This document shows, one piece after another, positions 16,423-24,237 of a DNA stretch of 38,767 nucleotides. The DNA comes from JAEMQF01 sp031396305 (GTDB lineage: Bacteria; Pseudomonadota; Gammaproteobacteria; Burkholderiales; Burkholderiaceae_C). The notes beneath the pieces are model-generated. The model ran no database searches. It worked only from the letters and a program-made list of their open reading frames with translations, and was not told where the DNA came from. Location of the stretch: NCBI GenBank assembly GCA_031396305.1, contig JANNKM010000115.1:1-38767 (forward strand), written 5' to 3'. A program made the translations under genes and the position numbers. Position 1 is the stretch's first letter, and each line of letters begins with the position of its first letter.

Positions 16423-16838
16423 GGATTTCCGGGCGCCGCGATCACGGCGTCGGCACGCTGCAACTGCTGGCGCAATACGTCACCGGGTGCAAAGGCGTCG
16501 ATGAGGCGGTCGAGTGCGATCTGCGCGCTGCGCGTGTGGTCGCCGTGGAAATTGCAGACGAACACGTCGATCGTCACGGCGCCCCGTTCCGGCCACGTAT
16601 GTACCGCCAGGTGCGACTGCGCCAGCAGCACCACGCCGGTGATTCCGGCGATCGCATCCGCCCCGGTTGGCGCACTCGGCTCGAACCGGTGAAACAGCTC
16701 GCCCACGGCTTGCAGGCCGGCCTCTTGCGCGGCCGCCAGGCACAACTGGCGCAATTTCGCAGGCTGTGTCATCAACGGCTGTTCGGGCGCGCAGCCGCGC
16801 AGATCGGCGGTGAGGTGCAGGCCGTGCATCCAGCCCAT
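16419..16838 (-). CDS. speD: S-adenosylmethionine decarboxylase proenzyme (SpeD)
   Basis: The 139-residue protein is a small bacterial AdoMet decarboxylase. The segment LLAQSHLAVHTWPERGAVTI places the pyruvoyl-forming Ser at 75, His at 80 and Cys at 95. These spacings (+5 and +20) equal Ser63, His68 and Cys83 of the Thermotoga enzyme. The proenzyme cleaves itself before Ser75 and then converts AdoMet to the decarboxylated aminopropyl donor for spermidine synthesis. It overlaps murU by four bases and is divergent from tkt. Functionally it matches the aminopropyltransferase at 10279-11838, although the two genes are on opposite strands about 4.6 kb apart. Confidence 0.9.
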   Translation of the reverse strand: MGWMHGLHLTADLRGCAPEQPLMTQPAKLRQLCLAAAQEAGLQAVGELFHRFEPSAPTGADAIAGITGVVLLAQSHLAVHTWPERGAVTIDVFVCNFHGDHTRSAQIALDRLIDAFAPGDVLRQQLQRADAVIAAPGNP

Positions 16839-16883
16839 TATCCCGGAGCCCTACGCGCGCAAGGCGCGGCGCCACGCGACCCG

Positions 16884-16889
16884 TAAAAT
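16884..16889 (+). promoter_or_regulatory. Putative -10 box upstream of tkt
   Basis: TAAAAT in the context CCCGTAAAATGCGCGG lies 51 bp before the tkt ATG, in the divergent speD/tkt gap. The spacing and AT content in an otherwise GC-rich gap suit a sigma-70 -10 element, but I see no convincing -35. Confidence 0.35.
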
Positions 16890-16940
16890 GCGCGGTTTCG
16901 CCGTCCATCGCCTTCACTTCAGCGCCGCACCGGGAACCGA

Positions 16941-19016
16941 ATGCTTGTCGCCAACGCCTCGATCACCTTGATGGCCAATGCCATCCGCGCCCTCGCGATG
17001 GACGCCGTGCAACAAGCCAACTCCGGGCACCCGGGCGCGCCGATGGGCATGGCCGACATCGCCGTCGCGGTGTGGGGCCGGCAGCTCAAGCACAACCCAG
17101 CGAACCCGCATTGGCCCGACCGGGACCGGTTCGTGCTGAGCAACGGCCACGGGTCGATGCTTCTGTATGCATTGCTGCATCTGACGGGCTATGACCTGCC
17201 GATGAGCGAGCTGCGCAATTTTCGCCAGCTGCACAGCATGACGCCGGGGCACCCGGAAGTGGGCGTCACGCCCGGCGTCGAAACGACGACCGGGCCGCTC
17301 GGCCAGGGCCTGGCGAATGCGGTGGGGATGGCCCTCAGCGAGAAATTGCTTGCCGCCGAGTTCAACCGCGACTGGCACCGCATCGTCGATCACCATACCT
17401 ATGTCTTCGTCGGCGACGGCTGCCTGATGGAAGGCATCAGCCACGAAGCCTGCGCCCTGGCGGGCGCGTGGCGCCTGAACAAATTGATCGCCGTGTACGA
17501 CGACAACGGCATCTCGATCGACGGCAAGGTCGAACCCTGGTTCATCGACGACACGCGCAAGCGCTTTGAAGCCTATGGCTGGAACGTGATCGCGAATGTC
17601 GACGGGCACGATGTCGACGCGGTGGACGCGGCGATCAACAACGCGAAGCGTTCCGACCGGCCGACGCTGCTCGCCTGCAAGACGACGATCGGCAAGGGCT
17701 CGCCGAACCGCGCCGGCACCGCAAAGGCGCATGGCGAGGCGCTCGGCGCCGAAGAAGTGAAACTCACGCGCGACGCGCTGGTCTGGCCGCATGAGCCATT
17801 CGTGATTCCTGAGGCCGCCTATGCACTGTGGGACGCGCGCCCGCGCGGCGGCATCGCGGAAGACGCCTGGCGCGAGCGCTTTGCCAAGTACCAGGCCGCG
17901 TTTCCGCTGCTCGCCGCCGAGTACACGCGGCGCATGCGCGGCGAGCTGCCCGAAGGCTGGGCGCAGGCCGCCGCCGAGGTCGCGCTCGCCGCCCATGCCA
18001 AGGCAGAAACAGTGGCCAGCCGCAAGGCGAGTCAGATCGCGCTTGAGGCTTTCACCAAGCTTCTGCCCGAGCTGCTGGGCGGCAGCGCCGACCTCACCGG
18101 ATCGAACCTGACGAACACCACGTCGACGCCGCCGCTGCGCATGCAGGGCGACGGTGCATTGCAATTGGTCGAAGGCAAGGGCGGGCGCCACATCAACTAT
18201 GGCGTGCGCGAGTTCGGCATGGCCGCCGTCATGAACGGCATCGCGCTGCACGGCGGCTACATCCCCTACGGTGGCACTTTCCTCACGTTCAGCGACTACA
18301 GCCGCAATGCGATCCGCATGGCCGCGCTGATGAAGAAGCGCGTCATCCATGTGTTCACGCACGACAGCATCGGCCTGGGCGAAGACGGGCCGACGCATCA
18401 GAGCATCGAGCACGCGGCGTCGCTGCGCCTGATTCCGGGGCTGGACGTCTGGCGCCCCTGCGACACCGCCGAGACCGCGGTGGCGTGGGCGTGCGCGATC
18501 GAGAACCGCGCAAGGCCGACGGCGCTGCTGCTGTCGCGGCAGAACATCCCTTACGCCCCCAAGCCCGGTCTCGACGCGGCCTCACCCAAGGTCGGCCTGG
18601 AGGCGCTGGCCAGGGGCGGCTACGTGCTCGCCGAGCCCAGCGAGGTGGGAATGAACAGAAACGCGCAGGCAGTGCTCATCGCCACCGGCTCGGAAGTGCC
18701 GCTTGCATTGCATGCGCAAGCGGCGCTCGCCAAAGACGGAATCGCGGTGCGCGTCGTGTCGTTGCCCACCACCACCGTGTTAGACCGCCAGAGCGCGAGC
18801 TACAAGGGCAAGGTGCTGCCGCCGGGCGTGCCGCGCATCGCCGTCGAGATGGGCGTCACCGACGGCTGGTGGAAGTACGGCTGCGCGGCGGTGGTGGGCA
18901 TCGACAGCTACGGCGAATCAGCCCCCGCGCCCGCGCTGTTCAAACATTTCGGGTTCACGGCGGAAAATGTCGCGGACACTGTGCGCGTCGTCGTTGGCGC
19001 ATCGGCTCAGGCCTAG
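16941..19016 (+). CDS. tkt: Transketolase
   Basis: The 691-residue protein covers the full family length. Visible motifs are SGHPGAPMG near residue 29, the ThDP-binding GDGCLMEG near 160, and GEDGPTHQ near 480. It uses thiamine diphosphate and Mg to move two-carbon units between sugar phosphates in the pentose phosphate/Calvin network. The start at 16941 gives MLVANASITLMANAIRALAMD; an internal ATG at 16971 is also possible. It precedes gap by 21 bp, a pairing common in Burkholderiales. Confidence 0.97.
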   Translation: MLVANASITLMANAIRALAMDAVQQANSGHPGAPMGMADIAVAVWGRQLKHNPANPHWPDRDRFVLSNGHGSMLLYALLHLTGYDLPMSELRNFRQLHSMTPGHPEVGVTPGVETTTGPLGQGLANAVGMALSEKLLAAEFNRDWHRIVDHHTYVFVGDGCLMEGISHEACALAGAWRLNKLIAVYDDNGISIDGKVEPWFIDDTRKRFEAYGWNVIANVDGHDVDAVDAAINNAKRSDRPTLLACKTTIGKGSPNRAGTAKAHGEALGAEEVKLTRDALVWPHEPFVIPEAAYALWDARPRGGIAEDAWRERFAKYQAAFPLLAAEYTRRMRGELPEGWAQAAAEVALAAHAKAETVASRKASQIALEAFTKLLPELLGGSADLTGSNLTNTTSTPPLRMQGDGALQLVEGKGGRHINYGVREFGMAAVMNGIALHGGYIPYGGTFLTFSDYSRNAIRMAALMKKRVIHVFTHDSIGLGEDGPTHQSIEHAASLRLIPGLDVWRPCDTAETAVAWACAIENRARPTALLLSRQNIPYAPKPGLDAASPKVGLEALARGGYVLAEPSEVGMNRNAQAVLIATGSEVPLALHAQAALAKDGIAVRVVSLPTTTVLDRQSASYKGKVLPPGVPRIAVEMGVTDGWWKYGCAAVVGIDSYGESAPAPALFKHFGFTAENVADTVRVVVGASAQA

Positions 19017-19037
19017 TCATCAACAAGGGGAAAGATC

Positions 19038-20036
19038 ATGACCATCAAAATCGGCATCAACGGCTTCGGCCGCATCGGGCGCATGGTGTTCCGCGCCGCG
19101 GTGCAGGACTTCAAGGACATCGAGGTTGTCGGCATCAACGACCTGCTCGAACCCGACTACCTGGCGTACATGCTGATTCACGACTCGGTGCACGGGCGCT
19201 TCCAGGGCGATGTGAAGGTGGACGGCACGACGCTCGTCGTGAACGGCAAGAAGATCCGCCTGACCGCACTGAAGGACCCGGCCGAGCTGAAGTGGAACGA
19301 AGTCGGCGCCGATATCGTGATCGAAGCCACGGGCCTGTTCCTGACCAAGGAGACAGGCGCCAAACACATCGCCGCGGGCGCTCGACGCGTCATCATGACG
19401 GCGCCAAGCAAGGACGATACGCCGATGTTCGTCTACGGCGTGAACGACAAGACGTATGCAGGTCAGGCCGTCATCAGCAATGCGAGCTGCACGACGAACT
19501 GCCTGGCCCCGGTGGCGAAGGTGCTGAACGACAGCTTCGGCATCAAGCGTGGCCTGATGACGACGGTGCACGCCGCGACGGCGACGCAAAAGACGGTGGA
19601 CGGCCCGAGCAACAAGGATTGGCGCGGCGGGCGTGGCATTCTGGAGAACATCATTCCGTCCAGCACAGGCGCAGCCAAGGCGGTGGGCGTGGTGATTCCC
19701 GAGCTGAACAAGAAGCTCACCGGCATGTCGTTTCGCGTGCCGACGTCGGATGTGTCGGTCGTCGACCTCACCGTCGAGCTGAAGAAAGACACGACCTACG
19801 AAGCGATCTGCGCCGCGATGAAGGCGGCTGCCGAGGGCCCCATGAAAGGCGTGCTCGGTTACACCGACCAGAAAGTCGTATCGACCGACTTTCGCGGCGA
19901 GAGCTGCACTTCCGTGTTCGACGCCGACGCCGGCATGGCGCTGGACGGCAGTTTCATCAAGGTGATCGCCTGGTACGACAACGAGTGGGGCTACTCGTGC
20001 AAGGTGCTGGAGATGGCGCGCGTGATCGCGAAGTGA
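19038..20036 (+). CDS. gap: Glyceraldehyde-3-phosphate dehydrogenase, type I
   Basis: The 332-residue enzyme shows the NAD Rossmann start TIKIGINGFGRIGRMVFRA, the active-site Cys in SNASCTTNCLAP (about residue 154), and the C-terminal WYDNEWGYS. Asp in GINDLLEPDYLAYML favours NAD over NADP. It oxidises glyceraldehyde-3-phosphate to 1,3-bisphosphoglycerate in the cytoplasm. An AAGGGGAAAG ribosome-binding site precedes the ATG. It is probably co-transcribed with tkt. The pgk gene often found next is absent; a lipoprotein gene follows instead. Confidence 0.97.
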   Translation: MTIKIGINGFGRIGRMVFRAAVQDFKDIEVVGINDLLEPDYLAYMLIHDSVHGRFQGDVKVDGTTLVVNGKKIRLTALKDPAELKWNEVGADIVIEATGLFLTKETGAKHIAAGARRVIMTAPSKDDTPMFVYGVNDKTYAGQAVISNASCTTNCLAPVAKVLNDSFGIKRGLMTTVHAATATQKTVDGPSNKDWRGGRGILENIIPSSTGAAKAVGVVIPELNKKLTGMSFRVPTSDVSVVDLTVELKKDTTYEAICAAMKAAAEGPMKGVLGYTDQKVVSTDFRGESCTSVFDADAGMALDGSFIKVIAWYDNEWGYSCKVLEMARVIAK

Positions 20037-20056
20037 TGCGCGCGGGCTGAGCTTGC

Positions 20057-20407
20057 ATGCGCGCTGAAGCTGCAAGCAAACGTATGCGGCGCATCGGCTT
20101 GGCCGTGAGTGGCCTCGCGATGACCTGGCTTGCGGCCTGCGCCGCGCCGTTGCCTGAGACCGAGCTGCGCGTGCTCGTCAAGCTCGCGCAGCCGTCCAGC
20201 GACAGCGCGGCCATCACCCGGCTCGTCTCGAACCGGGCCGGCGTCACCGCGCGCTACCTCGGCTCCAGCAGCCTGACCTGGCACGCACTCGTGCTGCCGT
20301 GCAGCGGTACGAGCGACTGCGAAGCAGTGCTGCAGCGCCTGCGCGCGGACCGCGTCGCCATCGAAGCCGTGGAGCGTGACGAGCGCAAACGCATCATTTC
20401 GCCTTGA
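20057..20407 (+). CDS. Small lipoprotein resembling a free-standing subtilisin propeptide (I9-like)
   Basis: The 116-residue protein has a lipoprotein signal ending in the lipobox LAAC (Cys about residue 28). The mature part reads TELRVLVKLA..., a short helix with RLVSNRAGV, a strand around WHALVLPC, then VLQRLRADRVAIEAVERDERKRI. The order and spacing mirror the propeptide of the next gene's S8 protease (RVIVKYKA...GQRHGLALR...QVVFASG...LAQDAEVEYAVPDLRKRA). I therefore read it as a membrane-anchored I9-like domain without a protease. Free-standing I9 proteins are known as subtilisin inhibitors or folding helpers, so a role in controlling the adjacent protease is plausible but inferred. Two in-frame starts exist (20057, 20084). 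Two Cys in LPCSGTSDC could bond. Confidence 0.7.
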   Translation: MRAEAASKRMRRIGLAVSGLAMTWLAACAAPLPETELRVLVKLAQPSSDSAAITRLVSNRAGVTARYLGSSSLTWHALVLPCSGTSDCEAVLQRLRADRVAIEAVERDERKRIISP

Positions 20408-20444
20408 GGCGGCGCGTCGGCGCGCGGCGCAGCACAATCGCCTC

Positions 20445-22430
20445 ATGAACAAGACCGTGCTCTTGCGAAGCCTGCTGTGCGCCGCATTGCTCGCCCCTGT
20501 CGTGCCGATCACGCCGAATGCTGCCGCCCAGGGAGCGACGGGTGCGGCGAATGCGCTGAACGCGCGCGTCATCGTCAAGTACAAGGCGGATGCCGTGCTG
20601 CTGCGCAAGCGCGCGCTGTCGGCGAGCGCGCACCCCACGATGCAGGCGGAAGCGCTCGGCCAACGCCACGGCCTTGCGCTGCGCACTGGCGCTGCGCTGC
20701 ACGAACATGCGCAGGTCGTGTTCGCCAGTGGCATCACTTCCGATCAGCTTGCCGCCACGCTGGCGCAGGACGCCGAGGTCGAATACGCCGTGCCCGACCT
20801 GCGCAAACGGGCCACCCTTGCTCCGAACGATTCGCGCTACACGACCGTCGCCGGCAGCGGCCCCGCGTCGGGTCAGTGGTATTTGCGGCCAAACAATGCA
20901 ACGGTGAAGTCGTCGATCGATGTCGAGCCGGCGTGGGCCATTACCGAGGGCAGCGCTGCGGTCGTCGTTGCCGTGCTCGACACGGGCGTGCGGTTCGATC
21001 ACCCCGATCTGAAAGCGCTGGCCAACGGCGGCAGTTTGCTGCCGGGCTACGACATGATCAACGACCTCGATGTCGCGAACGACGGCAATCTGCGCGACGC
21101 TGACGCCACCGATCCCGGTGACTGGCTGGATCAGGCCGACGTCAATTCTGGCAAGTACCTCCCGGATTGCACGGCGGCGGACATCTTCGACAGCACTTGG
21201 CACGGCACGCAGACCGCCGCGCTGATCGGCGCACTCACCCACAACACCATCGGCATGGCCGGCGTCGGCCGTGGCGTGCACATCTTGCCGGTTCGTGTGC
21301 TGGGAAAGTGCGGCGGATTCGACTCTGACATCGTCGCCGGCATGCGGTGGGCTGCGGGATTGAGCGTGCCAGGCGAGCCGGCAAATCCGAACCCCGCCAA
21401 GGTCATCAACATCAGCCTCGGCGGTGGCGGACCCTGCACCCCGGCATATCAGGACGCCGTCAATGAGGTCGTCGCGGCGGGCGTCACGATCGTGGCATCG
21501 GCGGGCAACAGCGATGGACACGCTGTTGCATCGCCTGCCAACTGCGCAGGCGTGATCGCCGTGACCGGGCTGCGGCATGTGGGCAGCAAGGTCGGGTTCT
21601 CCAGCATCGGCCCTGAAGTCAGCATCAGCGCACCGGGCGGGAATTGTGTCAATCTCGGCGTAGGCCAAGCGTGCCTCTACCCGATCCTGACAGCGTCGAA
21701 CTCGGGATTGACAACACCGGGCGCGCCGACCTACACCGACAGCTTCAACATCACCATCGGCACCAGCTTCTCCGCCCCATTGGTGGCGGGCACCGCGGCG
21801 TTGCTGCTGTCGGTACAGCCCGCCCTGAGCCCAAGCCAGGTGCGCAGCGCTTTGCAATCGACAGCGCGGCCGTTTCCCACCACCGGCGCGGAGGACCCCG
21901 GCAACCCGACGATCCCGCAATGTGTGGCCCCGAGTTCGCTGCCGCAGGACCAGTGCTATTGCACCACTGCCACGTGCGGCGCTGGCATGCTCGATGCCGG
22001 CGCTGCCGTCAGCCTGGTCAGCGGCGGCCTGCGGCCTCAAATTGCAATCGAGCCGGGGATTCCGGTTGTTGGGCAGTCGCTGAAGCTCAGCAGCTCGGGC
22101 TCGACGGTTCCTGGTGGCAGATCGATTCAAAGCCAACGATGGACCGTCGTGAGCTCGGGGGGCATCGTGTCGACGTTCGTCGGCGCAGCCGATGGTGTGG
22201 ACGCGTTCATCACGCCCAGCGCCGGTGGCCGGTTCAGCATCAGTCTGATACTCACCGACAGCACCGCGGCGCAGGCGACGACAACTCGCGTCATCGACGT
22301 GCCGGGGCCGCCCCCGACTTCCGGCGGCAGTGGAACTGTTGGCGGTGGCAGCGGCGGCGGCGCGATGGGCTCGACCTGGCTCGTGCTGTTGCTGGGCGCC
22401 GTGCTCGCACTCGCGCGGCGCCGCGCCTGA
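20445..22430 (+). CDS. Secreted S8 subtilisin-like protease with GlyGly-CTERM-like tail
   Basis: The 661-residue protein has a signal peptide (1-28), an I9 propeptide (about 38-123), and an S8 domain with Asp179 (VAVLDTG), His253 (WHGTQTA), Asn355 (ASAGNSDG) and Ser441 (GTSFSAPLVAG). A PKD/Ig-like beta region lies at about 530-618. The end is a Gly/Ser-rich stretch (625-640), one hydrophobic helix (WLVLLLGAVLALA) and RRR-A. This tripartite tail matches the GlyGly-CTERM type of sorting signal processed by rhombosortase; no rhombosortase is in the window. The start at 20445 precedes a clean signal peptide; an upstream in-frame ATG (20376) overlaps the previous gene. It is 37 bp after the I9-like lipoprotein and probably in one transcript. 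A 163-bp palindrome follows the stop. Confidence 0.9.
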   Translation: MNKTVLLRSLLCAALLAPVVPITPNAAAQGATGAANALNARVIVKYKADAVLLRKRALSASAHPTMQAEALGQRHGLALRTGAALHEHAQVVFASGITSDQLAATLAQDAEVEYAVPDLRKRATLAPNDSRYTTVAGSGPASGQWYLRPNNATVKSSIDVEPAWAITEGSAAVVVAVLDTGVRFDHPDLKALANGGSLLPGYDMINDLDVANDGNLRDADATDPGDWLDQADVNSGKYLPDCTAADIFDSTWHGTQTAALIGALTHNTIGMAGVGRGVHILPVRVLGKCGGFDSDIVAGMRWAAGLSVPGEPANPNPAKVINISLGGGGPCTPAYQDAVNEVVAAGVTIVASAGNSDGHAVASPANCAGVIAVTGLRHVGSKVGFSSIGPEVSISAPGGNCVNLGVGQACLYPILTASNSGLTTPGAPTYTDSFNITIGTSFSAPLVAGTAALLLSVQPALSPSQVRSALQSTARPFPTTGAEDPGNPTIPQCVAPSSLPQDQCYCTTATCGAGMLDAGAAVSLVSGGLRPQIAIEPGIPVVGQSLKLSSSGSTVPGGRSIQSQRWTVVSSGGIVSTFVGAADGVDAFITPSAGGRFSISLILTDSTAAQATTTRVIDVPGPPPTSGGSGTVGGGSGGGAMGSTWLVLLLGAVLALARRRA

Positions 22431-22442
22431 GCCGCAAGCGCT

Positions 22443-22605
22443 CAGAGCCTGAGAGTTTTTCGAGCGTGCCCGAGCAGCGCGCCAGAAGGTGCCCGATCTA
22501 GGCGCAAAGCGCAGCCATAGCCCGGGCTATGGCGAGCATTTGCAACGACGAGCGGGTGCCTTCTGGCGTGATGAGCGGGCATGGTCGAAATACTCTCAGG
22601 CTCAG
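22443..22605. repeat. 163-bp imperfect inverted repeat between convergent genes
   Basis: The two 81-82 bp arms match at roughly three-quarters of positions around the perfect 20-bp core GCCATAGCCCGGGCTATGGC (22514-22533). The outer ends GAGCCTGAGAGT and ACTCTCAGGCTC match perfectly, and CGCCAGAAGG/CCTTCTGGCG is a further perfect block. It fills the gap between the S8 protease stop (22430) and the SPOR-like gene stop (22602), overlapping the latter by four bases. It could serve as a bidirectional terminator, or be a mobile palindromic repeat. Confidence 0.85.
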
Positions 22606-23330
22606 GGCTTGGCGCAGGGCAAGAACCCCTTGCCAAACACGTCCGCCGGCAAGGCGCCGAGTTGCACCAGCACGGGCGGCGTCGGCTTGTCGATGCGCAG
22701 CACATGGCTGCTCGTCGCCGGCGTGGATTCAATGACGCGGGCGTTGCGCACGCCGCGCTTGGTGAGTTGCTCGAGCAGACTGTTCGCGTTGCCGCGGATC
22801 TCGAAACGCCCGAGCGACAGGCCCGGCGCCAGTTCGTTCGGCGCGCGCAGTTCGTCGTATTCGACCTTGAGGCGGCGCAGCTCGTCCTGACGCTTCACCA
22901 GGGTCTCGGGGTCGTTGAATTTGCCCATGTAGACCATCCACAGCGCGCTGCGCTCCGTCTTCAGATGCGTCCAACTGCCGCTGGGCAGGTTGATCTGCAA
23001 ATATGCCTGTGCCGGCCCGATCTGCACGGCGTTGAACGGGCCGGCTTCGAGACAGGCCGGCAGCGGCGCTTCGGCGACGACGCTGGGCGCAGCGGTCATC
23101 GTCGCCGCGGATGCATTGGGCGGGGTCGCGAGGCCCGCGCCTGACCCGGGCGCCTTGACTGACCCAGGCGGCAGGATGCGGATCGACTCGGGCCGCACCT
23201 GGCGACCCAGGCGCTCGGGTTCGCCGTCGCCGCGCGCGCGAACGCCGGTCACGTCGTCCAGCCATCCCAGAGTCCACGCCCAGAACAGGGCATTGGCCAG
23301 CAGCAACAGCAGAACCAGCAGCCTCAGCAT
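22602..23330 (-). CDS. SPOR-like envelope protein downstream of birA
   Basis: The 242-residue protein begins with a transmembrane/signal anchor (MLRLLVLLLLLANALFWAW), followed by a Pro/Ala linker. Its C-terminal region has strands matching a SPOR-type fold (WMVYMGKFNDPETLVKRQDEL, then GLSLGRFEIRGNANSLLEQL). SPOR domains bind denuded glycan at division sites in the periplasm. I am less sure of the SPOR assignment than of the membrane anchor. It overlaps the birA stop by 7 bp, so it is translationally linked to birA. In many Burkholderiales a coaX gene lies between the two; it is missing here. Confidence 0.75.
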   Translation of the reverse strand: MLRLLVLLLLLANALFWAWTLGWLDDVTGVRARGDGEPERLGRQVRPESIRILPPGSVKAPGSGAGLATPPNASAATMTAAPSVVAEAPLPACLEAGPFNAVQIGPAQAYLQINLPSGSWTHLKTERSALWMVYMGKFNDPETLVKRQDELRRLKVEYDELRAPNELAPGLSLGRFEIRGNANSLLEQLTKRGVRNARVIESTPATSSHVLRIDKPTPPVLVQLGALPADVFGKGFLPCAKP

Positions 23331-24193
23331 GTGGCGGTTGGCGCAGCCGTGTCAAAGCCGGCAAGCGCCGGCGTATGCGGCGGGGCCAGCAGACGCACGC
23401 TGACCTCGCCGGAGACGATTTCGCGCACAGGCGCAAGCGGCCCGTCACCGCAGCGCAAGCGCAACGCACCGCTCGGTGCAATGCCCATCGCGACGCCGTG
23501 CAGCGCGCCGGCGACGACGTCACGACCCCGCAGCAGATCCCGCGCCTGATAGCGCGGCTCGAACGCGCTGAAACCGCTTCGCTCGAAACTGCGCAGCGCC
23601 CGCAACAGCGGCGCGGCCACCCGGCGCAGCGCATGCGGCGCGCTCATCCCGGGGTCAAGCTCGTGCAGGCACGCCACGCCGCTGCTCGCGTCCGGCACCG
23701 TGAGCGGCAGCACGTTCAGGCCGATGCCGATGACAGCGATGCGCTGCGCGCCGCGGCTGACGGTTTCGATCAGCACCCCACCGAGCTTTCGGCCGTGCAA
23801 CCACAGGTCGTTCGGCCATTTCAGCATCAGGCGTGGCGCGGCCGAATCGGGCTCATCAGGCGCGTCCAGCGCGTCGGCCAGCGCCGCACCCACCGCCAGC
23901 GACAGACCCGACCAGTCTTCGCGCTGCAGCACCACTGCGAGCGAAGACGTCAGCGACGCGCCGCTCGCCGAATGCCAGGCGCGGCCCGATCGCCCCCGCC
24001 CGCCCGACTGATGCTCGGCGACCAGCAGCGTCGGAATGAACTCCGACGCCGGTTGAGCGCGGCATTCCTCGAGCAGTCTTGTGCTCGTCGAATCGACGCT
24101 GGCCAGAACCTGAACGCGCAAGCCGGGCCACAGGTGCCCGAGGTCTTGCTGCAGCGCGTCGGCGTGCCAGTCGATGCGGTTCGTGGGGTGCAT
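23324..24193 (-). CDS. birA: Biotin-[acetyl-CoA-carboxylase] ligase (BirA, without DNA-binding domain)
   Basis: The 289-residue enzyme starts directly with the catalytic domain: DSTSTRLLEE near residue 33, the biotin/ATP loop GGRGRSGRAWHS near 62-73, and KWPNDLWLHGRKLGGVLIE near 125-143. A C-terminal SH3-like domain (REIVSGEVSVRLL) follows. It joins biotin to the carboxyl carrier protein of acetyl-CoA carboxylase. There is no N-terminal HTH, so it is class I and cannot repress a biotin operon itself. I chose ATG 24193; the longer frame to 24301 would overlap the SET gene and adds an Arg/Ala-rich stretch with no family match. Confidence 0.92.
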   Translation of the reverse strand: MHPTNRIDWHADALQQDLGHLWPGLRVQVLASVDSTSTRLLEECRAQPASEFIPTLLVAEHQSGGRGRSGRAWHSASGASLTSSLAVVLQREDWSGLSLAVGAALADALDAPDEPDSAAPRLMLKWPNDLWLHGRKLGGVLIETVSRGAQRIAVIGIGLNVLPLTVPDASSGVACLHELDPGMSAPHALRRVAAPLLRALRSFERSGFSAFEPRYQARDLLRGRDVVAGALHGVAMGIAPSGALRLRCGDGPLAPVREIVSGEVSVRLLAPPHTPALAGFDTAAPTATC

Positions 24194-24237
24194 TTGCGCT
24201 GGCGTCACCGCGGCGGCTTCAGGGTCGGGCCGCGCGC

